Positions 42,417-55,193 of a stretch of DNA of 64,000 nucleotides are shown one piece after another. The stretch comes from Haematococcus lacustris. Its lineage: Eukaryota > Chlorophyta > Chlorophyceae > Chlamydomonadales > Haematococcaceae. The position numbers were made by a program, and so were the translations under genes. Under the pieces are notes generated by a model. That model was given only the letters and a program-made list of their open reading frames with translations, had not been told where the DNA came from and did not search any database. How positions within the stretch are numbered: position 1 is the first letter of the stretch; each line of letters begins with the position of its first letter. The stretch is from positions 450,171 to 514,170 of the forward strand of contig JASKMD010000028.1 in NCBI GenBank assembly GCA_030144725.1, written 5' to 3'.

Positions 42417-43520
42417 ACATAGTTTTACATCGTTTAACATCGTTGTCAGCAGCTAATGCGGACACCAACATCCAGCAGCCATCACACTCACAGCAGGTTT
42501 CAAGGCTCATGGGAATTAAATGAAGGCGCTAGTAAATCAGCACTCATACCCAACACACATTTCCACAGGCCCTAACTACTACTTGCATGGGCCCCAGCCC
42601 TAACACAACATGGTGTTATTGCTGCCAGGTGGCTCTCTGGTGATTATGCAGAGTGGCGGGAGTGAGGGTTGAAATGAATAGGACGAGATGATGAGGCAGT
42701 GCATGGAGACAGGCATATGGGCAAGGCACACTGGCAGTGAGAAAGAGCACTTTGAAATCTTAGGCAATTCTTAAGCAAGAAAAGAGGGAAATCACTCCCG
42801 CATTCATTGGCATGGCATACATCCAGCAGCCATCAGAAAAAGAGGCCCGTCAGCCCCCCACCCACAGCTTGTGTGCAGCACAGCATTGCTAGGTAGCCCT
42901 CCAGTGCTGGTACTGCAACCTTCCCAGCCCTTAGTGGAACCCTACTGGAGCAAGATAGACCGCCTAGGGGAGCACAGTGCTGCAGTAAAGCCCACACTGC
43001 AAAAGGTGTGCAGAGCTAGGACGCAGATCTGTGGCACAGCTTGGAATTCACAGCATAGAGGCATTGAGGAAAAACCCACGTTGCCTGCTGTGAGCCAGAC
43101 CCTCTAATTCACCAGAACTCTTGTTGTTTTGCTACTGCTACCCCTGGTTGCGCAAGTGCTGCTGCTGACTTAGCAGCACAGCCCACATTTGGCTGGGGTG
43201 CCCCACTCATTGCTGACAAAAGTCATGAAAGTCCACTCATTGAGACAGCCGTTGACAATCCTTTGACGGCTGGCTGTAATGCCCCAGCTCTTGGCAAGAT
43301 AGGCTGTGGACCACTTTTCAGTTTGTGCTGGGCACCCGTTGGTGGAGCAGGAGCGTGATGCGACCCCAGCTGAGTGCTCTCCTGCCCCTGGCCCAGCCCC
43401 TGCCCTTGGCCCCTGCACTGCACTGGTTGCCACAGCCACATACAATAGTACCCCACCTTCTCTTGGACTACATCATCGGCAGCGGCACGGTTGGTGGCCG
43501 CACTTGTTGCTGCATGGCAC
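42417..43520. other. 3' flank of GLR copy 2
   Basis: Inverted counterpart of 26740-27930. It lacks the 88-bp LTR-tail-like insertion seen in the left arm. No coding block. Confidence 0.5.
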
Positions 43521-44170
43521 TCACATGTCATGGAAGTCCAGCACCGTGTCATGCTGGGCAGGTGGGCTGCCCTGCCCTTCCCGTACAGCAGCAGGCTGAG
43601 GAGCAGCAGCGGCGGTGGCGGTGGCAGTGCCCAGTATTGCCCGGTCCTCACCAGAGACTGGGGCCAGGGCGGCGCCTGCTGCAGTAGCCCGCGGTGAAGG
43701 CTGCCGGGGGTCAGGCCGCTGGCTGGGAGGGGCGGGCTGGGTGGGTGGAGGGGCGGGGGGTGAGGAGGCTGCCCTCGACAGCTTGCTGGCTGCTGCAGCT
43801 GGGCTGAGTTGAGGCACGCTGATGTGGCCCGTCACGTCTTGAACTACGGCACAGCTGGCAGCAGGTCAGGGTGGAGAACACTAGATGTCAGGCGGTGCTG
43901 CTGGTGGCAGGGGGCGGCAGAGGGTGCAGCTATAGGCAGTGCAGGCTGCTGGCATACAGGGCAGCTGGGGTTGGGGCATCACCCTGCCTTGCCTCAGCCA
44001 GCATGGTTACGCCTGCCTAGGCATGGAGGCCTATATCACAGGTGGCTTGCCTGCCTCACCTTCAGAGCCAGGGAGGGAGATCTGCACACTGCGCATGTTC
44101 AGGCTCTTGGCACCAGAGCTCCTGCAGCAGGGGGCCAGGGGCAAGCGACAGGGACAGGCGGGCAAACCAC

Positions 44171-44409
<239 letters not shown>

Positions 44410-46699
44410 GTGCATAGAGACTCTTACTTCTTGCTGGTCAACTGCAGGCTGGCATCCCCAGGCATTCCATCCTGCTGGCCTTGCAGGGCGCTGCTGATAG
44501 CACTGAGCTGCTGCTGCATGGCCTCAAACATGCGCTTCATGCGGGCGTCCATGACCTTGACATGCCCTTCCAGGACCTACAGCAGCAGCAGCAGCACTCG
44601 ACCTGTGCTGAGTCCTAGCCACCACACTGCACATATGACCAGGGCTGAGGAAGAATGAGGAGCAATGGTCTGCTGATGCCCAGTGCCAGCAGGAGCACAG
44701 TGCTGCTTACTGCTTGTTTTGCAGCAGGATGCTGTGTCGGGTGCCAGGGCAAGCATTGGGTCCCATGCCAGCACCCACACCCTGATGTGCCTGATGTACG
44801 CCTAGCACATGGAAGCGCGTAGCAGAGACTCACCTCCATGCCCTCCTCCAACGTGGATGCCTCAGCCACACCCAGCCAGGCCATCTCTGGGTTCATGGCT
44901 GCAAAGGACTTGCTCCGGATGCCACCATGCATGCTGCCAGTGCTCTCACAGCTGGGTAGTATCTGCAGCAGCACAGGAGGAAGGAGGCAGGCCATGTGGG
45001 GTCATGCTGGTCAGGGCACTGAACTCACGCTGCTGCACCCAGTCCTTGCGCACTCCTTGATGATGTCACACCCACTCCTGTTGACTTGTGGCCTTGGTGC
45101 AGATGGCATCAGGTGGAGGTGGCCACAAACCCTCTGGCATCAGGATACCTTCTCCGCTGGCCCCATGGCCATACCTCACGCTGGCCAACATCCACCCTCA
45201 GCAGCAGTAGTGGAAGCTAGACGGGAGCAAGACGTGGCTCCTACCCTGCCCTCCTGCGCCTGCTGCCTACTCCCTTGCTGCCCTCCTGCAGCTGCAGCTG
45301 GTGTAAGCGACACCCTCCTGTCCTTCAAGCTTCTGCTCCTTCCCCTCCCTCTACTGCACTGCATATACCAAGGTCAGCAAGCCAAGGCAGCATCAGCAGC
45401 AGCAGCACCCACCGCATTCCCGCTCATGCTCCCGCTCATGGACCGGCGGCGCTCCAGACCCTCATCACCTGACCTGGCATTCTGCACCCTGCACCAACAC
45501 CAGGTCAGCCACACCACACACATTCACCTCTCCCTCCCTCCCTCTTCCTCAGCCAGGCCAGTGGCACCTGCCCTGATGAGTGACATGCGAGGGGCGGGTG
45601 TGTTACAGTGCCCTGTCCTTGCTGAGTGGTGGCAGTGCTGCAGGGGTGGATGGTGACGCAAGCAGCCACACCTGAACTGCCTCGTGAGTGGTGCTGGAGG
45701 GCAGGGTGTCAGGGGCTGTGCAGCAGTGTCAGGGCGGGCTGCAGCAGCCCGATGAGCCGCCGCCTCTGCCCCTCACCTGGCAAACAGCGCTGCCAGCAGG
45801 TTCCAGGTGAAGCCGCCGCCCACAGCAGCGCCCAGGAACACCCACAGCCCAGCCAGCTGCAGCCAGGCAGGGGCAGTGGAGCCAGCAGCGCTGGAGGGGG
45901 TCTGCAGGGCTGATGGGCTGCTGCTGCTGTGTAGTCATTGTGGGGCAGTCATGGTGTGGGAAGGGAGGGAGGGTGGGGCAGGGTTTGGGGAGGAGCCTAA
46001 GCAGGGCAGGGTGGCTGGGTGTGCCTACACAGGAGTGTTTCTAGGGGTGTGCCTAGGGGTGGGCCTACATAGTGGAGATACACTGTGGTAAGGTGGTAAT
46101 AAAGAGAGGTGTAAGAGCGTGATGGTGTGGTCATGCTGACTCCTTACTGCCAGCGGCACTCCAGGTGTGAGGATGTGTGTGGTATGGCTAATAAGAGCCC
46201 ATGAGATGACAACGTGCAACGCATGTAGACTTATGTGTGACTTTGGTGTGACCTTGGTGTCAGCCTCTACCTGACCTGATGGGTTCATAAGTTCAGTACC
46301 ACCATAAGTACCAGTGGCCCTGACGTGGAGGGAGGGAGGGGGTTAGGAAGGAGCAAGCAGTGAGGCTGGGAGGTAATGGTGGCTCCGATAATAATGCGGG
46401 CTGGGAGGTGGTGGGTGATCAGCACAGACATTAGGAGAGCATCACAGCCGACAGCAGGCACGCCCATGGCGGCCTTGCCTCGATAGACAGCTACCTAGCT
46501 GCAAGGCTTGCACTGCTGTCTTGCCTAAGCGCAGCCCCACCTTTTCGATGCCTATAGTGGATGAGGACAAGCTGCTGCCGGCTTTGTTGGAGCAGCTGCT
46601 GGCGGGGGACACAAACAGCTGCCTGCAGCAGGAAGGGGATGCAGCACAGCTAGTGCCCCTGCCATACCACTAGGAACAGGTAATCGAGAGGAAGGGAGA

Positions 46700-46792
46700 G
46701 GGACATCCCCTGCCCTCCCCTGCCCTCCCCTGCCCTCCCTTGCCCTCCCCTGCCCTCCCTTGCCCTCCCCTGCCCTCCCCTTCCCACATCAG
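46700..46792. repeat. CCTGCCCTCC-type 10-bp tandem repeat in GLR copy 2
   Basis: About nine imperfect 10-mers in the intron that in copy 1 carries the (GGGGC)52 array. Confidence 0.8.
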
Positions 46793-47217
46793 ACCCTCGC
46801 TGGCTCAGTTGCCTACAATGGCTGGCCCTAGTCTGCTGACGCCTCACTTAAGGTTCTCCTTCACGCCCTCCTCCTCCATCGCGATCAGAGCATTGCTGAA
46901 CAGGGCAATGTAGTCCTATGGGGCACACATACACGACAGACCAGGTCGGTGGCAGCACAGCCACAGCTGGTCAGGTTAGCTTGTGCAGCGATGTATCAGG
47001 CAGGCATTGCCTATTGTGTAGTGAGCAGGTTGGGCGGACTTGTATGCAAAGGTGGGGATTGGTGGCAGCACAGCAACAGCATGTCAGGTAAGTGCTCTGG
47101 TAGCACCTGCCAGTGGCTGTATCCTCTTCATCGACTGCAAGCAGCATGGCCTGTGTGTAGCCTTGGTGGGCGGCCCAAGAGCAACAAACATTGCAGCAAG
47201 CTGAGAGTGGAGAACAC

Positions 47218-47262
47218 TGCCGTGCCGTGCCGTGCCGTGCCGTGCCGTGCCGTGCCGTGCAG
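47218..47262. repeat. (GTGCC)n pentanucleotide repeat in GLR copy 2
   Basis: Eight or nine GTGCC units in intron 14 of GLR copy 2; absent from copy 1 at the matching place (about 23060-23090). Confidence 0.8.
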
Positions 47263-50200
47263 TGCAGTACAGCGATGGACCCGGCAGGCATTGCCCGGCA
47301 TGTTATGAGCCCATCAGGCTGAGGTGCTCACCGCAGACACGTCCGGTCCAAAGGCGAAGGCCAGGCCATTGGGCAGCACAGTGGAGCCCTGTGGGCCAAG
47401 TCAGTTCAGGTGAGCGGGAGTGAGGTGAGGGGAAGCTGAGGCAGAGGTGAGGTGTTTCTTGTTTCTATCCCATGTTCCACAGCTGGGCAGTCTGCCACCA
47501 AGACAACAGTAACTTTGTAGGTTGCCTTGATCCCTGATGATAAACCCCCATGTGAGGTGTAGGTTGCTCTGTTACATGCAAAGTTGGGTCAGGGATGGGG
47601 CGAGTTTAGTCTGGCCATGATGGCACACACCATCTGCCTTGCTGGCCAAGTCCACATGTGCTTAAGAAGAGGTGAGGAGAGCGTGGTGAGATGAGGAGTC
47701 GTGTCAGGCTGGGTTGACTTGGGCAGGGCAGGGCTGGGCAGATGAACTCTCATGGGTGGACACATGCCACCAGCTTACACCGCACCGCTCAGGGGCCTCA
47801 TTAGCCTTACAAACATGGGTCTGCTGACCCCTTGGCTCTCACCACTTTGTAGAGGTCACAGTTCTTGGCCACCTGCGTCTCTAATACGGAGCATCCAGGA
47901 TCAGTGCTGACACCTTGCCAGTGCGCAGGGACCTCAACATCAGCGCGGCGTCCTGCGACCAGGCAGCAGCACGGCCTAGGTGCTGTCAGCAAGCTGGCAA
48001 ACAGAGTGCTGGCACCAGGAGTAGAGGCTGGGAGAGGCAGGTGGAGCAGGAAGGGCATGTGCAGGTCAGGGTGAGGTCTGGGTCAGGTTAGGGCCAGCAA
48101 AAGCAATGAGGCTTTCCCACCTCATCAGTACTCCAATTGAAGGGGATGACCAAATTCAGGTTGAAGCGCTCAAATGCTTGGACATCATCCTGCCCAATCA
48201 ATCGCAAGCAATGACAGACTTTACGACAGCGAAGTGGGAGAATGAGGAAGAAATGGTCGAGGGCCAAGACATCGACGAGTCCATTAGATTCGTAAAAAGA
48301 GCGAGGTGGAGGCAACTATCTTGTATATTTGTGATCCGCGGCCATTTATACAAAAGTGTACCCCGCGGGCCGTTAAAAGTACAAAAGCGTACCCCGCGGC
48401 CCGTATAGGATACAACATCGAGACGGCTTAGCATGGACTTAGTAACGCTTGCCCGTCTTGCCCTTAACTAACAAAATCTGCAACTTTCAACTTGCGTGCA
48501 AGCCATACTAGCAACTTTGCAACAGATTTGCGGAACACATTGATCAAAGAACATTACATTGCAACCTTCATGCACCCCAAGTATGGAGAGCTATTGGATG
48601 ACAAAGGTTGGCGGGGTAAGGAGCAGCTGGCAGACAAAGAGGGGGAAGTAGACGAAGGAGGGGAGCAGTCAGGCATGTGCCTGGCCGTGGCCAAACATTG
48701 TGAGGCAGTAGCAGCAGGAGGCAGTGAGCAGCCCTCGGCCGTGCTTCAGGCCCAATGGGCTATCCCGAGCACTGCTATGCCTTGCATGAACCTGGGGCTG
48801 CCCAAGCCAGCCAAGCTGCCCTACCACCTGCCCACCCACCCACCCACCCACCCACCCACCACAAAGATGCCCACTGGCTTGTTGACCAGGTCTGAGATGC
48901 CATTGATATTTCTGCGCATGCACCACACAGGCTGGTGGCAACTGGGCCTGTGTTAGGGCTGGGCGGCAAAGTATGCAGTGGTTAGACCAGGAGCCTGAGG
49001 AAGCAGCTCAGAGCAACGAGATAGGTGCTGGCGGACATGAGGTCCGCTCAGGGGCACTGGGCCAAGGCCTATGCTGACCAGGGCTGTGCAACAGGGCAGG
49101 ATGGCAGGTGGGTTCAGGTGCTGGGTTTGTGAGGTGAGGTGTGCAGCCAGGCAGGTGCAGCTGGCCAGGCAGGGCATAGCCTCATTCCAGGGGTGGGACT
49201 CACGTGTTGATGCTGTTCACTGTCAGCTGTGAGGCCAGCACCGCAATGTAGCTGCAGGGGCAGGGCAGGGGGCAAGAATGGCAGCAGCAGCAGCGTGAAA
49301 CCAGCAGCAGGCGCCACCGGGTGAGGCCTCACTGGGTGCCCAGCCCTGGTGGCAGGGTCAGGCTGTGGGGCAGCTGGTGCCAGCGCTGCATTGCACTCAG
49401 GTGCAGGTGCAAGTGCACATCTTCATCGCAGCCTGATATTGCTTAGCTGGGATGAGGCAGCGGCTGCAGCAAAGGCCCAGCAGGGGAAGCTGACTAGCAG
49501 GTGCCACTTACATGTTGATCAGGATCAGGATCATGAACGCGTACCTGAGCAGCCAGGCAGGCAGGCAGGCACACATAGCAGCCAGGCACCTGCCATGAGC
49601 ATCACCTGCTGTTGTCTGCCTCTTCACCTGCCTAGCAGCTGTCCACCCCTGACCAGCCTGCTGCCTGCCTAACTGGGCCACAGGCTGCTGGCAGTTGGCC
49701 AGCTGGCGAGGAGCTGGGCCCTGTCTGACCACATGGCAGCGCTCACCCCAAGATGATGATGCGGGCGCCCGTGGACCTGGCGTTGAACTGCTGCAGGGCC
49801 TGCGGGCAGCAGGGCAGCAACACAGGGACGGCGGAGATAGACCAGACCACCTCAGCCCACCACCCCTCCCAGCAGGCAGGCAGACACACCACCCTCCCTC
49901 CTCCTCTCCCTCCCGCCACTGGACCTGAAGCGCCACCTTCTTGACAGCAGCACCCTGACTTTGCTGATTGTAGGTGTCCCGTCAAGTTTGCTTTGCCATC
50001 AGCGATCACCTTCCCAGAATCCCTGACCCCTAATCTCTCAACCCTACGTTGTTGGATCGCCTTGACAGCTTGGCTTCACACTCTCCACCGCACTTCTAAT
50101 CAGCAGGCTTACCTTTTCCTACCCCATGACCCCTCAACCTTTCAACAGGGGTGCAGCCCCCTCCCCTCCCCTTCCTTCCCTCCATACCTGCAGCCTGGCC

Positions 50201-51774
50201 CCTTCCACACTCTTATCCGTCCTGGCACCCGTAAGCAACTGATCAGCCACGCAAGGAACTGATGAGAAGCTATGCAAAGCGTGGGCCAGCATGGCAGAAA
50301 CTTGTCTATCTCAGCTCCCGGCTTGAGTCTTTGCTTGCGTCACAGCTCAAGCCTGGGGCCCAGCTGCCATGCCATGCTGCCCGTCTGTGGCATCATGTTG
50401 CCTCTGCCCCTTTACTTTCACTTCCTTCCTTCCATGCCCCTGCCCCTTTCCTGCACTACTGCCTCCTCTCCCTTTCTTCCTATCACATTCCTTTCCTCCA
50501 TCTAGCTACCCATCCAAGCCTTTGTCCATGCTTGTGATTGATAGGGTCATTGGAGCTCACCTGCAGCAGCATGGCTGTGGCAGCCCACTGCAGGTTGCAG
50601 TACTTCTCTAAAGCTGGGCCGGGCTGGCGGATGATGCGACGCAGGGGCACCTGCAGGCAGCAGAGTGGCAGTGCTGTGCTGTAGGCACCTCCTGGTAAGC
50701 AGTAGAAGGGTATAAGGTTACAGAAGCAGTAGAAGTGCCTAGGCAGGCAATGCAGGAAAGGCGCCCACAAGCCACACCCACCTCTGTCAGCAGAACACAG
50801 ATACCAACAAATGCCGAGGTGGCGAACATGAGCAGCCACCTGGTGGGCAGCAGCAGCAGCACCAGCAGATGAGAAACACAAAGCACCATAAGCACCGGCA
50901 GCAGCAGCTGTAGGACCAATACCAAGAAAGCAGCAGCAGCAGCTCCAGCAGCAGCAGCTCCAGCAGCAGCAGCTCCAGCAGAAGCAGCAGCGGCAGAAGC
51001 AGCAGCGGCAGCCGCAGGGAAACTGTGTCACACTCACTGTGACCTCCTGATCAACACCATCTCAATGCTGATACAGTGCTGCAGCGTGGTCAGAGTGCGC
51101 TGCAGCAGTGGTTGGGCGCTGCAGTGCTGCAGCTAGTGCACCCCCACACAGCCCGTGTCCCCTTGCCCCTCAGCCCCTCCCTCTCACACAGTGCTTGAGA
51201 AGGGGCGCAGGAACAGCCACATGTCGGGCTTGAGGGACATGAACACCATGATCTCCCTGCCTGACGCGAAGTCGGGCCCTGAGAACTGGTAGCCTGCGCA
51301 CAGCACAGCATGCGGCTGGGCCCCTGATGCTGCCACCAGCACCGACACCAGCTAGGAGGCCTGGGTCGCTCAGCCAGCCGCATCTGACCCTCCTTGCACC
51401 ATGACAGCTGAGCTGGAAGGGGAGGGGCTGCAGCTGCTAGGGCTGCTAGGGTGGCACAGGGGGTTGCCTGTTAAGGCGCCTGCGCCTGTCTGCTGACCCC
51501 ATGTGGAGGTGCTGCTGATGCTGCTGGTGTTGTGTGCCAGGTGTACGCCATCAGCTCTGACCCAGACTGCAGCAGGCAGGGGTGGGAGGGCAGCCAGTGG
51601 GCAGCAGGGCAGGGCTGTCACCTGCTGCGATGCGCTCGCTGGTGGCGGACATGCCCTGGAATGCCATGTCACAGGTCCTCTGTGGGGCCGGCAGCAGCAG
51701 GTCTGCCATGATGTAGTCCCAGTCCTGTGAACAGCAGCAGCAGCAGTACCAGCACTGACACGAGTAACACCACC

Positions 51775-51821
<47 letters not shown>

Positions 51822-52599
51822 GGCTGCAGCATCCAGTGCCCTGGCCAGGTGCTGCCCCCTCTGCCCCTGAGCCCAGTGGCCACGTGACGCACAGCAGACA
51901 GCCAGCCCAGCCTCAGGCCCCTCCTACTGACCCCAGGCTGCCAGCACACCACAACCAACAGCTGCAATGATTGATACTCCAGGCAGGGTGCAGCTGCTGA
52001 CACCGTGGCCAGGCAGGGGCTAGTGGCTGCAGACAGGTGAGCTGCCAGGGCTGCATGCAGCCTCGGCCCACCCACAGAGCAGTTGAAGACATAGGCCTCA
52101 GGCAGCCACTCTGTATGCCCTTGGCTGGCCAGGTAGGCGGCGCTCTTGCGGAACAGCTCCACCTCATAGCCTGCAGGGGTTGAGGGAAGGGTGTGCAGGG
52201 CCAGCTGCACGGAGGCCCTGAAATGCTGCAGGCTCGTGCAGCTGTCCAGCTGTGGCGCTCACCCGTGTACGACTCCTGGGGGCCTGCTGGGTCGCACATC
52301 ACGATCGGCTGCGAACATGGAGGATGAGCAGGCGAGGGAAGACACACGTGGTAGACAGCAGTAATTCGAGCCTGGCAACAGGTGTGCCTCGAGTCGCAAC
52401 TGGCGACTGACCTCATAGGGGCCGATGCACACAACGCGCAATGGTTTCGTCTCAATAGGTTCGTTGCCCGTCAAGTGAGCACTGACCAAAGCCCGCCAGT
52501 GGTGGCCCAGCAACAGAATTGCGAGTCTGCACCCACAGAGAGATGCCGCAAAGGTCAAGATTACGGACATTTGCCAATGTGCGTCTCGAGTTGCGCCGA

Positions 52600-53040
52600 G
52601 CAAGGGGACAGGCGCACTTACAAGGCTTGAATTGTCATCATCTCAATTGTCGGGGTTATATGCTAAACTCCGGGCGATGCTGAGAGCATTAGTTTACTCA
52701 CGGCCGACACTGCTTGCTCAAGGGCTGGGTGCGCGCAGGTTGGTACGACGGCGGGCGATCAAATGGCACGTGATGTGTGTGATTAGACTGGGCGCCAAAA
52801 GAAAAACAGCCTGCTTGGTCCAGTTGTCTCCTTGTCTTGTAACCCCTACAGCCCTTATGCAACACCCTTATGTAAAATGTAAATGTAAATGTAAAATGTA
52901 AATGTAAAATGTAATCAAGCACAGGCTGCGAGATCGCGGTTGTAAAAGCTACTGATGCCTAATGCCCACTTCAGCTCAGCCTTCTGGTGTGTGTGCTTCC
53001 AGGCCTACTACTAGCAAGAGCTCTACCCTACTCTATAGCT
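52600..53040. other. Spacer with TGTAAA repeats
   Basis: No coding block. A cluster of AAATGTAAATGTAAA units (52868-52915) contains several TGTAA motifs, the algal polyadenylation-like signal, and could end transcription from either side. Confidence 0.4.
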
Positions 53041-53049
53041 CTTACTCAC

Positions 53050-54247
53050 ACACATCCCCTTTGCTTGGCTGAACTTTGGCAAGGAGGTGACCCCCTCATC
53101 CGTCAGCAACCCCAGCATGCCAGCGTCAAGCATCAAGCCGTATAGGCCCTTGGTGTCGATGAAGACATGCCGAGCCTGGACTTGCTGGTGGGGGTGAGGG
53201 CATAGGGTGTGGGGAGGCGGGGGGGCCTTGGCAGCAGCCCATGGCTGATCAGCTCAGCCTGCTGCCAGGGCACCATATCCGGCTGCCAGGCTGCTATGGC
53301 TGCCTCCACCTCTCTGGTGGTGTGCACCGCATGGCGCAACAGCCGGCCAGCCAGTTATGGTCCACCCGCTTCCCCTCCTCAAGCCCCAACAGGCCCCGCT
53401 GCAAAGCCACCTCAGCCTGCATGGCTGCAGTCGGCACCACTCCACCCTCGTCCAGCAGCCAGCTGATGTTTAGCCCGCACACCATGCGGCGCACATAGGT
53501 GCACTGCCGCTTTGACCAGGCTGACAGGTGCCCACCACACAGCCCCCTAAACCCAAATCTGCGCTGGTGCTCGTTAGTGCCCACCAGGACCTTGGGCCAA
53601 GGCTTGGCCCCAGCCAAGGACACTGACTTCTTGAGCCTGCCAGCGAAGAGCAGCGTGGGCATGTTGCTGAAATCTGTCTCCAGCTGCTTCCCGACGTGGT
53701 CCACCATGTTGGAGTCAGAGTGGTAGCGTGGGATTGCTGCGAGGCGGGCGCGGAGGTTGGGGTGCGCGGCTAGCACGGCAGCCACTGCTGCGCTTGGCCG
53801 AGTGTTCGCGCCGTTTCCGGGCAAGCCGCGGCACAGCTGCAGGAACAGGTTCCTGCAGCTCAGGTCCGGGATGGTTGCCTAGGAAACTGGGATATCTGTG
53901 TACACGGGCTGGTCGTGCAGGCCGGGCGGGTCGGCTACGTGAATGGTAAACAAGCTGCGCACGAGTAAGCCCAACAGCAGGCTGGCGAGCACCGCCCGCT
54001 CGCTGCAGGCCTCCACTGGTGGCTGCACAGCGTCGGCCAGAAAGGCATCCCAAAGCTCTTGCGGGAGGTGGTCGATGAGGTTGGCTAGCTTGCACTTCCT
54101 GCCGTGGTATGTGTTGTCCCTATCGCCGGCAGCGCGGGCCTCTCCGGAAACCTTTCTATTGCGCTCCGCTTCGGTGAGGTCCGGCTGTAGTGCCTCGTCG
54201 CGGTCCAAAATGTCACTGTCTGGGTCCTCCGGCACTAGGTTAGGCAC
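53050..54247 (-). pseudogene. Broken mobile-element-like ORF with in-frame TAG
   Basis: One minus-strand reading frame runs from 54247 (ILDRDEALQPDLTEAERNRK, DNTYHGRKCKLANLIDHLPQ) through a TAG at 53881-53879 directly into TIPDLSCRNLFLQLCRG, RYHSDSNMVDHVGKQLETDF, SNMPTLLFAGRLKKS, VGTNEHQRRFGFRGLCGGHL, and AWSKRQCTYVRRMVCGLN to 53294. The reading then continues in another frame (REVEAAIAAWQPDMVPWQQA) and, after a likely intron, QARHVFIDTKGLYGLMLDAG. No ATG starts the frame. The pieces look like one multi-domain protein of a repeated family, probably from a transposon, but I recognise no catalytic motif and assign no function. Confidence 0.45.
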
Positions 54248-55193
54248 GGTTCGTCTTTCTTTTCAGCCATAGAAAACAGAATAGAAAACATAAATGCGCG
54301 AAAATTGGTTTTGTTTGTTTGCATTGACAAAGTAACTAAAGTGTCTCCAGCGGAAGAAAAGGATGTGCGGGAACTGCGGCAAAGCGATGCGAGCGATGCA
54401 CACTCCTTGACTTCAACACAGACCTCCCATCACCTCCCCAAGCTAGTGGACCTGACCAGAACCCCAACGTGTGTGCTACACTGTGGCCTTGTGACTTGCG
54501 GCGTGTGACTATGACTTTGTGTGATTTTCACTTTGTGTGAGTTTGACTTTGCACAATTTTTGCACCGTCCCTGCCACGGGCATGCATCTCGCTTACACCC
54601 CTTACTACCAAGGTGTTGACTCCCGTAGCGCGATCCACGGCCCTTATATCCAAGCTCACCGTATGGTCACCCCCGCCATTGGCCGCACCCCCGTGGCTCA
54701 AGAGATAAAAACATTCTCATTTTTGCACGGATGAGGCCGCCAATTCGTGCGATGAGTTGCTTATGGCCTGACTAGAGTGCGGCCAGCCCCAGCGATTTGC
54801 CGGGTGGCTGGCCCCCAACACGCGACGTGTTCTGGCGCCACGCAGATACTTTAAGCAACCGCTGTAGGCAGGTTGGACCCAGCGCGGCGTGAACGGCGCA
54901 TCCAAACTATTTTTTAAACCAGCATGCAACAGCGCTTTAAATCGCATCTTCAACACGGGTTCAGCTGTGACACGCCTGATAAAATGTTCGCATGGGTCAG
55001 TTTGGGTCACACAGGCCACCCCAGGACATCGCGTTTGCACCATCCCGCTCTATAGCTCAAACCGTGTCTGTGTCGCTGGCCTCTAGTACGGCCGCGATGG
55101 TGGTGGGCGAACATGTTCCCTCGCGGATGAGCTTATAATAGTGGTCTCTATCACTGGGCATCGCACACATTGTTCCAGCGACCCGTTACAAAA
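54248..55193. other. AT-richer spacer with a short inverted-repeat partner at 58.8 kb
   Basis: No convincing gene. 54660-54700 (GGTCACCCCCGCCATTGG core) matches inverted sequence at about 58860-58895 over about 30 bp, so parts of this spacer and of 58.8 kb may belong to one larger element around the long inverted repeats. Confidence 0.35.
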
